Of a stretch of DNA of 64,000 nt, positions 43,768-56,000 are shown piece by piece. The position numbers and the translations under genes are program-made. Within the stretch, counting starts at the first letter, position 1, and the number at the start of each line of letters is the position of its first letter. The notes under the pieces were generated by a model. It did not search any database and was not told the DNA's origin. It saw nothing but the letters and a program-made list of their open reading frames with translations. Where the stretch lies: NCBI GenBank assembly GCA_963989245.1, contig OZ022339.1:62499773-62563772 (forward strand), in the 5' to 3' direction. The stretch comes from Nansenia antarctica (taxonomy: Eukaryota; Chordata; Actinopteri; Argentiniformes; Microstomatidae).

Positions 43768-44120
43768 AAACAAAGCATATTCATTTGCCACTTTTGCCTG
43801 CGTTATTTGAGTCAATATTCAAATTGTAATGCAATAATGTGATACGCAATTGCATTTACATGTTCTAGTAAACACATCCGCTTTGTAGCTGACAAAATTC
43901 AAATTTTCATTCTAATGTGAAAATGACTATGCAATCCCAAAATAGCATATTAATTTGCCACTTTTGCCTGCGTTATTTGAGTCAATATTCAAATTGTAAT
44001 GCAATAATGTGATTAGCAATTGCATTTATATGTTCTAGGAAACACATCCGCTCATTAGAATTGCATTTGAATTTTAATATTGTCTGAAAGAATGTATGCA
44101 AAAGTGGAACATGCAAATGC
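43768..44120. repeat. Internally duplicated A/T-rich repeat element
   Basis: A segment starting gcatattcatttgccacttt and its second copy (gcatattaatttgccacttt, from about 43946) repeat with few changes. An inverted relative (gcaaaagtgg...atgcaaat) closes the block near 44100-44120. This looks like a DNA-transposon-derived element that replaced the left part of the gypsy copy. Confidence 0.65.
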
Positions 44121-44177
44121 AATCTCAAATTGCATTAACATTTGAATTTAGTCCACTATATGCTTCCATAAGCAAGC

Positions 44178-44305
44178 CGTGTTGCCAGATTGGGCTACTT
44201 TTGGTCACACTGGATTCGGGTGGATTCGGGTGGATTCGGGTGGATTCGGCAGCTTTTAGACTGGTTGGGCTGGAAATTGTCAATTCCATCTGGCAACCCT
44301 GGTAG
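44178..44305. mobile_element. hAT-like MITE with 10-bp tandem repeat
   Basis: Inverted ends gttgccagattgg and ccatctggcaaccctgg flank about 125 bp. The interior contains four tandem copies of the 10-mer ggattcgggt (44211-44250). The cagggttgccagat terminus is of hAT type. Confidence 0.65.
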
Positions 44306-45132
44306 CAAAATATGTGCATACGTATCTGGTAGCCTACTGGTACTTTCAAATCGCATCGTATTATTATTATTATTATTAATAATAATTACAATTTACAATA
44401 CAAATACAACAATTGGGGGTCCCTCAAAGAAAATGTGGGCGCACTGCGCACGCACAACATCAACCTCCAAGGCTTGATTTTGACCCAGGAAAAACCCTGG
44501 TATGTACTGTATAACATGATAGCCATCTATGCACTGTATATAAGATGATGACCAAGGGTCTTTCTGCTGCTGACCAAGGGGTTGAGTTCACTTGATGAGG
44601 CCCACTTTTGTTTTAGACTCTGTAGGCTACTGTATTTGTTTATTAAGACTTAAGATATATTATCTGAATTTCTCTTGTTTGATCAAATGTTCCAATTATT
44701 TTCATTTCTTGTGCTGGTTTAAAATTGCAGGAAACTAGCACAAATAATTGTGTGGGAGAGAGGGGCCGCCGCTACCAAAACGTGCACAGTTTGGGTCGCT
44801 CAACCACCAAAAACTCTCACTCCAAACTCTTGGTGAAACATGGCAGCCCTAAAGTGTTTCTAATTTCGACACCAACACCACGATGTGTGTGTTCAGGGAT
44901 GCATGAAGCTGGGGGCAGGAGGAGAACAATATGAAACGATGAAGGTTGGGGTAGTAGCCTATAGTTCCTGTAAGAAACTCAAACCACTTACCAGGGGTCA
45001 CGAAATATATTTATCCAAGGTATTTGGAGATTTGGCCAGATATTTTCTAAGCATACACTGTGGGGGCTTATTAGCTTATTATTGTTTAATATTTTCACTT
45101 TCTTACTAAATTAATGTTATTAATGTTTATTG
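44306..45132. other. Non-coding stretch, no gene seen
   Basis: Anonymous sequence with a short (TTA)n run at 44360-44390. There is no supported exon. Confidence 0.5.
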
Positions 45133-45352
45133 AGGGGTAGTGGTGGTCTAGTCTAGTGGATAGTGAGTTGGACTTGTGATCGGAAGGTTGTGAGTTCGAA
45201 TCCCGCCTGAAACCACACCACTACTAGTGTGTCCTTGAGTAAGGCACTTAGCCCTCAGTTACTCCAGGGGGAATGTCCCTGTAATTCGTAATTGTAAATC
45301 GCTTTGGATAAAAGCGTCTGCTAAATGGCTAAATTAAATTAAATTAAATTAA
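45133..45352 (+). mobile_element. tRNA-derived SINE, well preserved
   Basis: The head has an A-box-like tagtctagtgg and a B-box gttcgaatccc (about 45193-45204). The body is conserved with the copy at 17600, and the 3' end is the aaagcgtctgctaaatggct tail plus an (AATTA)n run. This is the best copy of the family in the window. Confidence 0.92.
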
Positions 45353-45480
45353 CCGCTATATCAGTGTGAACAGACTCCTAACACCTATACTGCAGCAAGC
45401 CACCAGGGGGCGATCAAGATATGTTGGCTTCACTTTAGCGGAGCTGGCATTTTGTCCATCAAAATAATTTCAATAATAAT

Positions 45481-45630
45481 TTACCATTTAGCAGACGCTT
45501 TCCAAAATGATTTTCAATTCAATATTACAAGGACATTCTCCCTGGAGTAATATCTCAATGGTGTTTCAGGTGGGCTCATGACCATCCAATCACCAGTCCA
45601 ACTCACTATCCACTAGACTAGACCACCGCC
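45481..45630 (-). mobile_element. tRNA-derived SINE, degenerate, minus strand
   Basis: It starts with the inverted tail (ccatttagcagacgctt) and ends with the inverted head (tccactagactagaccaccg). The middle is eroded. It lies only 130 bp from the intact copy, in the opposite orientation. Confidence 0.8.
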
Positions 45631-45793
45631 ATAAAAGTAAGCATGGACTGACAACTACGCATTAATCTTGCCAACTTTCAGTAACGCTAAACCTGTATAC
45701 CTCTTCTGCAATTAAATGGTTGCAAAATAATTACAATCTTCACCGTCACAATTACACAAGGCATGCAGCTTTCAAAGAGTGACCAGTCAGAGG

Positions 45794-46596
45794 CATACCT
45801 GTCAACATTGGGATTTGAAAATAAGGGATATTTTCCCAAAAATAAGGGGAAATAAGGGATATCCCCCCTGCGCACCCCCGGGTCATCCTCTCCTCCCCCC
45901 CACCATCCACAAACCATACCCATTACATTTAGACTGTACACACAGTCAACATCACCACTAGACACCCATAGGAGACCCCTTACATTTAGACAAAGCTATA
46001 CACTGTCAATCAACCACCTGCTTCAGTGCAACAAGAATTAAGTAGTTCCTACATTAAGTAAGTGACTACAGGTGGTCAGAATCAGATACCTGGTTGAAAG
46101 TAAAATACTTTGAACATCCCTGCATGAAAACACAAAAGGGCATCTAAATTCAGCACATTTATTTATACATTACTTGACACCATGATGTCAATGGGAAAAG
46201 AGCGGCGCAAAGCTACCAGCGATCATTTCAAAACAGCGATAATCGAGGCTGCGTTTGTAAAAAACGCTCTGGAAATCTGATCACCACTCATGGAATGCCT
46301 CTTATCCAATCAAATTACTTGGTCCCTTTATGACGTTGCACCTAGTGTGCGTTCCGGCACTCTCAGAGCAAAATTACGAACGCAGCCCAAGAAACGAGAG
46401 CAGACAAGTCAACTCTGACATGGATATAGCGATTGTGCGCATGCGTCTAACGTCTAACAATTAAGTGTTAAATTATATTTTATTATAGGTTAAAAATACG
46501 GGACATTTATGGGAAAATATTTATACGGGAGCACAGCGGGAAAGAAAGGTAAAATACTGGAGAATCCCGGGAAAAACGGGAAGGTTGACAGGTATG
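45794..46596. mobile_element. Non-autonomous hAT element (803 bp)
   Basis: The ends are inverted repeats catacctgtcaac and gttgacaggtatg. The 8-bp flanks gtcagagg (45786-45793) and gtcagagc (46597-46604) match at seven of eight positions. The interior is non-coding, with gggaaa-rich subterminal sequence. Confidence 0.85.
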
Positions 46597-46604
46597 GTCA
46601 GAGC

Positions 46605-47349
46605 AGTGGCGTAGCGCAAAATCCCGGGGCCCCCCCGCAAGGTGGCGGCGGGGGCCCTTTCGCAACGGAGTAAAAAAAAGAAAAAAAAAAAGTGCGTTTT
46701 TTAGAGGCCGATGCGTTATTGACGTTGCGAAATTTCGCAATATGCACTCTACATTCTAAATGCTTGACTTAGCAAAAGGTACAAACAAGTGAGAGCAATA
46801 GCCTATAACTAAAACCAAATAGATAGACTACACTACATCAGTAGAATTTCTTCCCATGATGGATGTATATTTATCTTGTAGATAGTACTAGTTATTTGTC
46901 TGTATTATCTTGTAGATAGTACTAGTTTTTTTTTGTCTGTCTTACATGTAACGATGAATTGAGAATCAAGGACCCCAATTGAAATAAGCCAGTGGCTTTC
47001 TTGGGTTTTTATCCTGTTAGTTGACCTTGTATGTAATATGTACTTTCATGTACCTACTTCTGCAAATCTTCTAATAAAGTTTTCAATCAATCAATCAATC
47101 AAAAATTTATTATCAGAGGTTACAGAAAAATTGCAAACTTGAAAGCTGGATATAGACATGTCAGTGGAATAATTTACCAAACTTTAACTGAACAAGAGAG
47201 GGCATTCAGAGGACAACCGCGAAGCAAGGTTGGTTGCAGCTTTGTGAATGAGGCAGGTCTGACTCCTCCTGCTTCGGGTTGTGTAGGCTACTCTCCAGTA
47301 ACAAGCTGACAGATGGATTTGTAACATCTTTAGAACCTGTGGTTTGAAC
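46605..47349. other. Repeat-derived non-coding stretch
   Basis: It begins with cagtggcgtagcgca, a common hAT-type terminus, without a partner end. Around 46930-47101 it looks like a LINE 3' end: ctaataaagttttcaatcaa followed by an (AATC)n tail. No coding sequence. Confidence 0.45.
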
Positions 47350-47460
47350 CAGGGCTGGACTGGGACAAAAATTAGGCCCTGCCATGTGGCCCGACCAGCC
47401 CAAAACTAGCGCGGCCCACCTGCCAGCGGGCAGGTAGATTGTATGGCCAGTCCAGCGGTG
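47350..47460. mobile_element. hAT MITE with perfect 8-bp target duplication
   Basis: A 111-bp element with inverted ends cagggctggactggg and ggccagtccagcggtg, flanked by gtttgaac at 47342-47349 and 47461-47468. A relative lies near 29090-29150. Confidence 0.88.
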
Positions 47461-47970
47461 GTTTGAACGCATGTATTGAGTGAGGTAGGCCAATCGTTTT
47501 TGGGGTTGCTTCAGTATTGGAATAAAAGAAATGTAGATTCTAAATACCGGAACGCATTTTACCGGATGTGGCCCACAGGTCGCCTATTGGTGATCCATGT
47601 TTTATAGCATCTTCTAATGCACACTAACCATCCTGCACACATTCCACTCCATTACTGAACCCCTCTATCCATAGTTCAGACTTTGGGATTCAGCACATGC
47701 CTCTTCATTGACCCTGTGTAAACTCTACGAGGTGTCCCACAAGGATAGGTTCTTGGTCCAATTAATTTGGCATTGAACAATTATTATCTGTAAATAATTG
47801 TAACCTACATTTACAGTGGGGTGCAAAAATGTTGGCACCCCTAGTCAAAATGCCTTTTACAATTAATATATAAGTGAAAAGAAGCAAACCTAACCTCTAA
47901 ATGGTACACATGTAAACATTTCATCACATTTTAAAGCAAGATTAATTTTCATTTGTAACTTTTTACAGTT

Positions 47971-48611
47971 TCAAAATAATAAAACAAGGATAAAGGCCTT
48001 GTGCAATAGTTTCTGAACCCTGTCAGCTAGTACTTTGTAACTCCTCCTCGGGCAACTATAACAGCTTGCAAACGCTTCCTGTAGTCTTTCAATTTTAGTT
48101 TTTTGAATCTTTCCCCATTCTTCCTGGCAGAACACCTCTAGCTCAGAAATATTCTTTGGCTTTCTTGCATGCACAGTATTTTTGAGATCTCTCCACAGAA
48201 ATAAATAATATTCAAGTCTGGGGACTGTGATGGCCATTCCAAAACATTCATCCGCCTTTCCTGGAGGTACTTCATGGTTCATTATGAGGTATGCTTTGGA
48301 TCATTGTCTTGCTGGAATACCAGAATACATACTAGAATGTCTTGATATTTGGTGGAATCCATTCTTCCTTCCTCCCACATAATATTGCCTGTGTCCCCAG
48401 CCCCCCACAACACAACCCCAAAGCATAATGGATCCACCTCCATGCTTAACAGTTGGCAAGGTGTTCTTCTCAACAAATGCGTCACCCTTTTTTCTCCAAA
48501 CATACCTTCTTTGATTGTGGCCAAAAAGTAAAATTCTGGTTTTGTCAGTCCAAAGCACATTGTTTCTATTGTTTCAATAGGCTTCAGGTTTCTCAAGGTT
48601 TTCTTTTGCAT
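47971..48611 (-). pseudogene. Tc1-like transposase, broken
   Basis: Minus-strand frames contain the DDE core of a Tc1/mariner transposase: WTDKTRILLFG (first Asp), VWRKKGDA, VKHGGGSIMLWG, QQDNDPKHTS (second Asp), and a C-terminal LFWRDLKNTVHARKPKNISE segment. At least two frame changes separate these pieces. The DNA-binding N-terminus should lie across 48612-48907 and 57318 onward, where the BEL element sits. The enzyme cannot be functional. Confidence 0.9.
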
Positions 48612-48907
48612 ACTTCAGACGCTTAACTTTGTGTTGAGGTCTTAGGAAAGGCTTCTTTCTGTCCATGTAGGTCTTTGTTGTTTAAGGTACGCTGTATTAT
48701 TGTCCTGTGAACAACTAGACAACTAGTGTCTGCTACTCTTTTTTGCAGCTCTTTTGCAGTGATGTGTTTGGTTTTCTGAGCATTTCTCAACAGATCTCGG
48801 GCCGTTCTATATGAACATTTTCTTGGTCTTCCAGATCTTGCCTTGACTTCAATTGTGCCATTTATTTTCCATTTACTGATGATGTTTCTGACAGTGGAAA
48901 TGGGTAC

Positions 48908-49979
48908 TGTAACCAGGGAGTAGCTAAAAGGACTGTAGAATTTAGGAAGGGGCTGGTTATCTAACTAACTCTAAGCTAAATAGGCAGTGTAGGAGGATAC
49001 AGGCAGGGGGCGCCAGCAAACCGTTAGACTAGCAGTTACTATCGTTAGCATTAGCATGGGAATTAGCATTAGCATTAGCATTGGAATTAGCATTAGCATT
49101 AGCATTGGAATTAGCATTAGCATTAGCCTTGGAATTAGCATTAGCATACAAACAACTAACACACGGTAACGGTATCACATATGAACAAACACATTTATTT
49201 ACAGAACTGATGTATACATCCCCAGATATATACATTCCCTCCCCGCCGGCCACACACACACTCAATCACTCACTCATAGTCTCTGGCCTGAACAGGCTTA
49301 TAGTCCCGGGCTGTGGTGCGCGTTGAGGCCTGGTTGGATGGCATGTGCGTCGAGGAAGGTAGCAGACGAAAAGGGGGGGGTGACGTAGCAACGCGGAGGG
49401 AAAGGGCCTTCTTCGTAGTCCGCGCCGAGGGGTGAAGGGCTCAGGTCCGGGTGGTCCACGTCGAAGCTCCGATGGAGTCAGCGTTCGGTCGCAGTCCGCT
49501 CGTGGAGGCGACGATTCTGTCCAGTTTGGCGTCTCGCTTGGTCCAACGTTTAACAGCCGGCTGCTGGCAAGGCTGTCTAACGGGGACACAACTAAACGGG
49601 CTATACAGCTCTGAACTCGATAATCACTTTCCTGGCGTCTTCAGCTCCTGCACGGTGTGCGTGTTACTGAATCCGCCATCTTAGATTGACTTCTCGTTGC
49701 TCTCTCTCGTTTGGTCTCTCTCGTTCTGATTCTCATCACACACTGACACACTGACCACTTCCGTCTCTTATATATACACCACCGAACCTAGCATCCGGGT
49801 CACGGACACACCCCGGATATACTACGTCATCAAACATATACATAAACATTACAATAACAATACATACACTTCACGAAACGTATATGAATAGTATAGAAAA
49901 TAACAAAGGAAATAACTGGGGCAAAATAGGGCTGGTTTGGGGAAATTAAACTGGCTCTAAACTGTGGGCCTTCACAACA
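48908..49979 (-). repeat. 3' LTR of the BEL/Pao element
   Basis: 1,072 bp. It contains a 24-bp-period array of attagc-based repeats (49041-49150), also present in the other LTR. A GC-rich core follows, and a tatatata TATA-like stretch near 49770. Confidence 0.95.
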
Positions 49980-50006
49980 GCCGCCCCATGAAACCCTCGG
50001 TTTCAG

Positions 50007-53000
50007 TTAACTAAGGAAGGCACACTGGCTAGGCTGCTCTAGCAGCGTGAGGTAGGAGGTGATAGTGTCCTTCGTAATTTGCGGGAGCTCAATCAGGCGT
50101 GCCACAGGTCGGGTGTAAGTGCGACCACCAACGTCCACGATGGCCGTCCGCACCCTTCCATCCGGACCCGGCAGGACCTTGGTCACTCTGCCTGTCTGCC
50201 AGGCGGCGCGTGGAAGGGACTGGTCGATCACCAGTACCACGGCACCTTCGGACAAGTTGTCTCTCTCCCTCGTCCACTTCTGCCTGACTTGCAGGGTCGG
50301 CAGGTAGTGCAGTATGAACTGCTTCCAAAACTGGTCCGCGAGCACCTGGCTGTGCCTCCACCATCTTCTTCCGGTGAGCTCTGCAGGGTCGTAGACTACC
50401 TGAGGCAGTGCAGAGTCTCGCCGCCCCATCAGCAAGAAGTTGGGCGTAATGGGATCCAGATCTGCTACATCACTGGAGGTATAGCCTAGGGGCCGGGAGT
50501 TCAAGATGCCCTCAATCTCTGCTAGTACAGTCCCGAGCACCTCATCGGTAGGCACCTTCTGTCCGAGAATGGTACGTAGCACGTTCTTTACTGAGCGAAT
50601 CTCCCGCTCCCAGGCTCCCCCGAAGTGTGGAGCATTTGGGGGGTTGAACTCAAACTTCACTTGCTGGGAGGCGAGTCGGTCACGGGCCTCCTCAGTCATC
50701 GCAGCGTAGCTCGCCCTCAGCTCGGCCTCACCACCGACGAAGTTGGTGCCTCTGTCCGACCGGAGGGTCTTAGGGGTCCCTCGCCTGGAGGTGAACCTCT
50801 TGAAGGACATGAGGAAGCTGTCGCTGGTGAGCTGGTGCAGAACCTCAAGGTGCATTGCTCTCGTCGTCAGGCACGTGTAGATGATGCCCCACCGCTTTTC
50901 GGAGGCTCGCCGGTTTCGGACTAGGAGTGGCCCGAAACAGTCGACCCCAGTAGAGTGGAACGGAGCCTGTCTCAGTCGCAGCCGGTCCTCGGGCAGATCG
51001 GACATCATGGGCTGCGGCGGCGTGGCTCGCCACCTCTGGCAGTCCGAGCAGGACCTTTGATATCTCCGTACCGCCTCCCGTCCATGGAGTATCCAGAATC
51101 TCCGTCGTACCTCCGCGAAGACACGCTCTCCACCCGCGTGCTGCACTTTGTCATCATGGTGCTTGATGACCAATCTGGTGACCTGATGCTTAGTGGGAAG
51201 CACGATGGGATGCTTCGTGTCCAGGTCTAGATCTTGAGCGCGGCGCAGTCTGCCACCCACGCGAATGAGAACACCGTCGAGCTCTGGAGCTAAGCCGCGG
51301 AGTCTACTGTCCGAGGGGATCGGCTTCCCTTTCTCGAGACACTCCCGCTCTCGGGAGAAGGCATCCTGTTGGGCACTCTGCAGCACCAGGAGCTCCGCCG
51401 CGGTGTAATCTTCGGCGCTGAGCGTAGTATCTAGGGGTAGACCGGCCTGGGAGCAGAACATCCTCTTCTGCAGCTCTTCGAGCGTCTCACACTCCTCTCC
51501 TGGAGTAGTCTCAGGGTCTACGACCTGGGTGACTCCGCAGAACAACGTCTTACGCAGCTCTTTGTCCTCTCTGTCTTCTGCTAACGCCGGCGTGGCTGGC
51601 CACTCTGACTCCCGCTCCTGTAGGAAGTCTGGTCCCGTGTGATACAGGTGGGGCTCCGCCAGATCCTGGAGAGTTGCCCCTCTCGTGATGACGTCAGCAG
51701 GGTTCCTCTTGGTGTCTACATAACGCCAGCAGTTCACCTCAGTCAACTCCAGAATCTCTGCGACTCGGGTGCCCACGAACACCTTATACCGACATGAGCT
51801 GGACTTCAACCACTGGAGGACGGTAGTGGAGTCTGACCACATGGTGACGCTCAGCAGAGGTAGCTGGAGCTCGTCGAGCAGGAACCTTCCCAGTTGCGCG
51901 CCGTTCAGGGCAGCACACAGCTCCAGTCTTGGGATGGACTGTTGCTTTTTCGGCGCCACTCGGGAACGCGCCAGGACAAACGAAACGTGGACTTCACCTC
52001 CAGGCTCTGCCGCTCTGACGTATGCCACGGACCCGTACGCCATCTCCGAGGCGTCGCAGAATACATGTAGCGTGATGACACTCCTCTCTAGGTCCGTGGA
52101 GGGAGGGAAGTAGCTCCGCTGCAGCTTGATGTGCTGGAGAGTGGGAAGTTCCTGCTCCCAGGCCTTCCACTTCTCTTCTAGGTGACGAGGCAGAGGATCG
52201 TCCCATCCTCGTTCTTGGGCCCACAGCTCCCGGACAAGCACCTTGGCCATCGTCGTGAAGGGAGCGATATATCCCAGTGGGTCGTACTGGCTCGCTAGAG
52301 TGCTGTATATCGTTCTCATCGTGACGCGTTGGGGCTTGGCAGGCTTATTGCGATAGCGTAGAGTGTCGGTCTGGAACTGCCAGATAAGTCCGAGCGTCAT
52401 CTCCTGAGCATCATCTGGTGAGTGCGAGACCCAAGCCTCGCTGCTGGTCGAGGTGGCCCCCTCCGGGAGGTCTCTGATGACTTGCGGGTCGTTGCTGGCC
52501 CACTGGCAGATCTCAAATCCACCCTCCTGGAGATGAGCACGCAGGTCCTGGACTAGCTGGCGGGCTTCCGTGGCTGTCTTCGAACTGTGGAGGCAGTTGT
52601 CCACGTAAAAGCTCTTATGGACGGCGTCAAACACTCCAGGAGGTGCCGTCTCCTGCGCGGCGTGAGTCTGTAGCGCATAGGTGGCGCAACAGGGGCTGCA
52701 GGTTGTCCCGAAGGGTAGCACCTCCCACTGGTAGATAGAGGGGTCGGGGTCGCTCGGGTCCTCTCTCCAGAGAAACCTCATGAGTGGCTTGTCTTCCTCC
52801 AACATCCTGACCTGGTGAAACATTCGCTTAATGTCACCACTGACTGCGATCGGTTGCTGACGGAATCGCACCAGAACTCCCAAGAGGGCTGGGGTCAAGG
52901 TTGGACCAGGGAGAAGATAGTGGTTGAGGTTGAGCTTCCCCACCTGGTAGCTACAGTTGAAGACCACTCGGTTCTTCCCGTTGTGGTGAACATTGTGGTG

Positions 53001-56000
53001 CGGGAGGTACCAAGACTCGGCACTCTGGTTCGCCTCGGCTGGCTCAAGCTTCTTCACCAGACCGGACTCCGTCAGTTTCTTCATCTCCGCTCTGTAAGAA
53101 GCAGCAAGGACCTCGTCCTTCCTCATACGCTTCTCAGTGCTGGTCAGACACTGTAGGACGGTTCGAGGGGATACTCGAAACTCTGGCATGAGTTCTCTTC
53201 GGAGCAGTGGTGTGACGTATCTCTTCACACCCTGGACTTCGATACGCACTGTCTTGGCTTTAAGGAGGTCTATGGCGTAGACGTCCTCCTTGGACCGTAC
53301 GTAGAGCTTCTCATTCTTGTATGGCGCAACGTCTAGCGTCCACAGCTTCTGGACGTTGTCTAGTAGCGCCGCATCCATGGAGTCCACACTGGTGTGAAGG
53401 CAGTTGATGGTCTGCACTTCTTCGGTGCGGACATGGAGGGATGACGTAGCTCTCCCGTCTCTATCTCTCCACTCGGTAGCGCCTTGGAGGGCCCACCCAA
53501 GCGCAGTCTGAACAGCCATCGGGCAGCCTCGTGGTCCTCTCAGCGGAGGACGGAGCGACACGATCAGTTCAGCGTTGTCCGAGCCGATGAGAAGGGTTGG
53601 CTCCGCTCCTTCTATCGGATGTAGGTCTACTCGCCGTAGGTGGGAATATCTTGCGCGTAATCTCTCCAGGGGGTAGTCGTAGCGGGAGAGCGCTAGCTGG
53701 TCTGCGGTGAAGACATTCCGAAGCCGATATCTGTCCGACGGCCGCCCCGCCGGGGAGATAGAGAAGTTGATTCTCGCCCCGGTGACCTCTTTAAGGTCGC
53801 GACGTATCGTGCGCAGAGTCAGCTTCTCCTCAGTCCCGTGGAGCCCCAACTGGCGCACTGCCTCCTGGAGGAGGATGGTCCGTTCCGACCCGTCGTCTAG
53901 AACGGCGTACGTGTCGTACACAGCGTTGTTGTGGTGCAGTCGGACCTTCACCACCTTCAGTAGGACCTTGGAGCCGCTGCTCTGGGTTGGGTCTAGATAG
54001 TAGACAGGTGTCTCCTCTTCCGGTGCGCTACCGGACCTAGGGCTTCTGGTGCCCTCGGTGGACCTGGCGAGGGAGACCTCGTGTAGGATGTTGAGGTGGA
54101 CCTCCTCACAGCGGTTGCACTTTCTCCTCAAGGTGCAGTTCTTAGCCAGATGGTCGCGCCCACAGTTCCAGCACCTCTGGTTCTCCTCGAGCCACCTCTG
54201 CTTGGCCTCGGTACTCAGGTTGTTGAAGTCACTGCACTCATTGAACCAGTGCTCGCTGGTGCAGTACGGACATGGCGGTGGACCTCTCCGTCCCCTTTGA
54301 GGGGGTTGAGAGGAATCCTTTCCCTCAGGTCGGGCTTTCCTCTCTCTCCGAGGCTCCTCCTCCGTGTGCAGCACTCCTACTGGGCGTCCTCGGTTCGAGC
54401 TCGGCCTGTCCCAGCGGTCTCCCTTCTCCCTCTCCTTCTTCGGCTCAGCGTAACCCATGGCGTCTACGTTGGTGTCATGCACTTCCTCCAGTAGGAACTC
54501 CGCGAAGGCAGCCATGCTCAGACCCAACTTCCCGGGGTTACGAACGCGCTGCTGTCGCCGGAACCTCTCCTGCCGGAAGCGTGGGATCTTGCGGAGCAGC
54601 CGCTCTACGTTGGAGGTGCTGTTGATCTCGCTGGCGCCAGCTGGGCCCTGCGTCTTCAGCATTCCAACCAAGGTGTGCACGCGGAGCGCGAAGTCATCCA
54701 GCGCCCGTTCATCCTTGATGGGGGCCTGCTGTTCGAGGGCTTGCAGTTCAGCAAGGGCGTGGTTCCAGGGACGACCGTAGCGGGCATCCAAGTCGGCGAG
54801 CGCTCTGGTGTAAGGTGTCGGTGCGGAGGCATGGGCCAGTACCATGTTGTGGGCTCTGGGGTTCCTCACATGCTGAAGGAGAATCGCATATTTGTAGGAC
54901 TCTGAGCAGGAGTCGTCCAAGAGCGTGTCTAGGCAGATGCGTAGTTCCACATACTGGCTCCTGTCCTCGTCCTTGAAGAAGGGGAACTTGGGTCCCTCCA
55001 CCTGGGGAAACATCCTGTAGTGGATGATCGGGGCTGGAGTGACGGTCTGGGTGTCCGGCCTGCATGCATTTTGGTGCACTGGAGGACCTAGGGGTGTGCT
55101 ACGCTCTTGGGGAATGGCTCCCCTCCCGGGCAGCGACGCTGGCTCCCTCTGGGCCGCGTAGCGGTCGGGTCCCTGGTCCTCTTCTTTCCAGGTGGTCAGC
55201 TGGGCCTGTAGTTGGACAGTCATGGCGGGGGTCATGGAGCCATCGGCGGGGGGTTCAGGAGATGGCACTCGAGAGGGCCGTGCGGATGATGCTCTGGAGC
55301 TACGGGCCGACGGAGTTCTGCTGATGCACACGTCGCGCATGGTCTGCATCATTTCCTCCATCTTCTCTGCGTGCAGTTGCTCTCTCGCCATCTGCCTCTC
55401 CGCCGCGCGTTCCGCCCCCTCCATCTGGAGGCGCTCGCGCTCGTACTGGATGCGTTCCCTCTCTAACGCCTCCTGGCGCTGTCTCTCCGCCGCACGTTCC
55501 GCTCCGTTCATCTGGAGGCGTTCACGTTCTAGCGCCTCCTGGCGCTGCCTCTCCGCCGCGCGTTCCGCTCCGTCCATCTGGAGGCGTTCGCGTTCTAGCG
55601 CCTCCTGGCGCTGGAGGCGTTCACGCTCGAACTGGAGTCGTTCCCGCTCTAACGCCATCTCGGCCTGTTGGCGCTCCCGCTCTAACGCCATCTCGGCCTG
55701 TTGGCGCATACATTCTGACAGCGCGGCACTACTCCCTCTGGAGTGCAGGCTATCCGCCCCAGAGGCAGAACTGCCCACAGAAACCCTGGACCGGGAGGAA
55801 GCCACTGAACGGCAGGAGCTAGGTCTCGAGCGCGCCGTACTGGGAGGCAGATCGTTAAGGCTGAGGCCCTCCCTCTTCCGCCCGCAGGCGCTGTCGGACC
55901 GGGCCTCTCCTTCCTGCTCTTCCGTTTCTACGGCAAAACCCTGCTGTTCTGCCATCTCATCCTCCGGCTGGTGCTCGTTGATGGCTGTCTCGGTGCTAGC

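Noticed and set aside
45133..45352. Possible tRNA gene from A- and B-box-like motifs
   Set aside because: No cloverleaf closes, and the same head recurs with a LINE-type tail at other sites, so it is a SINE.
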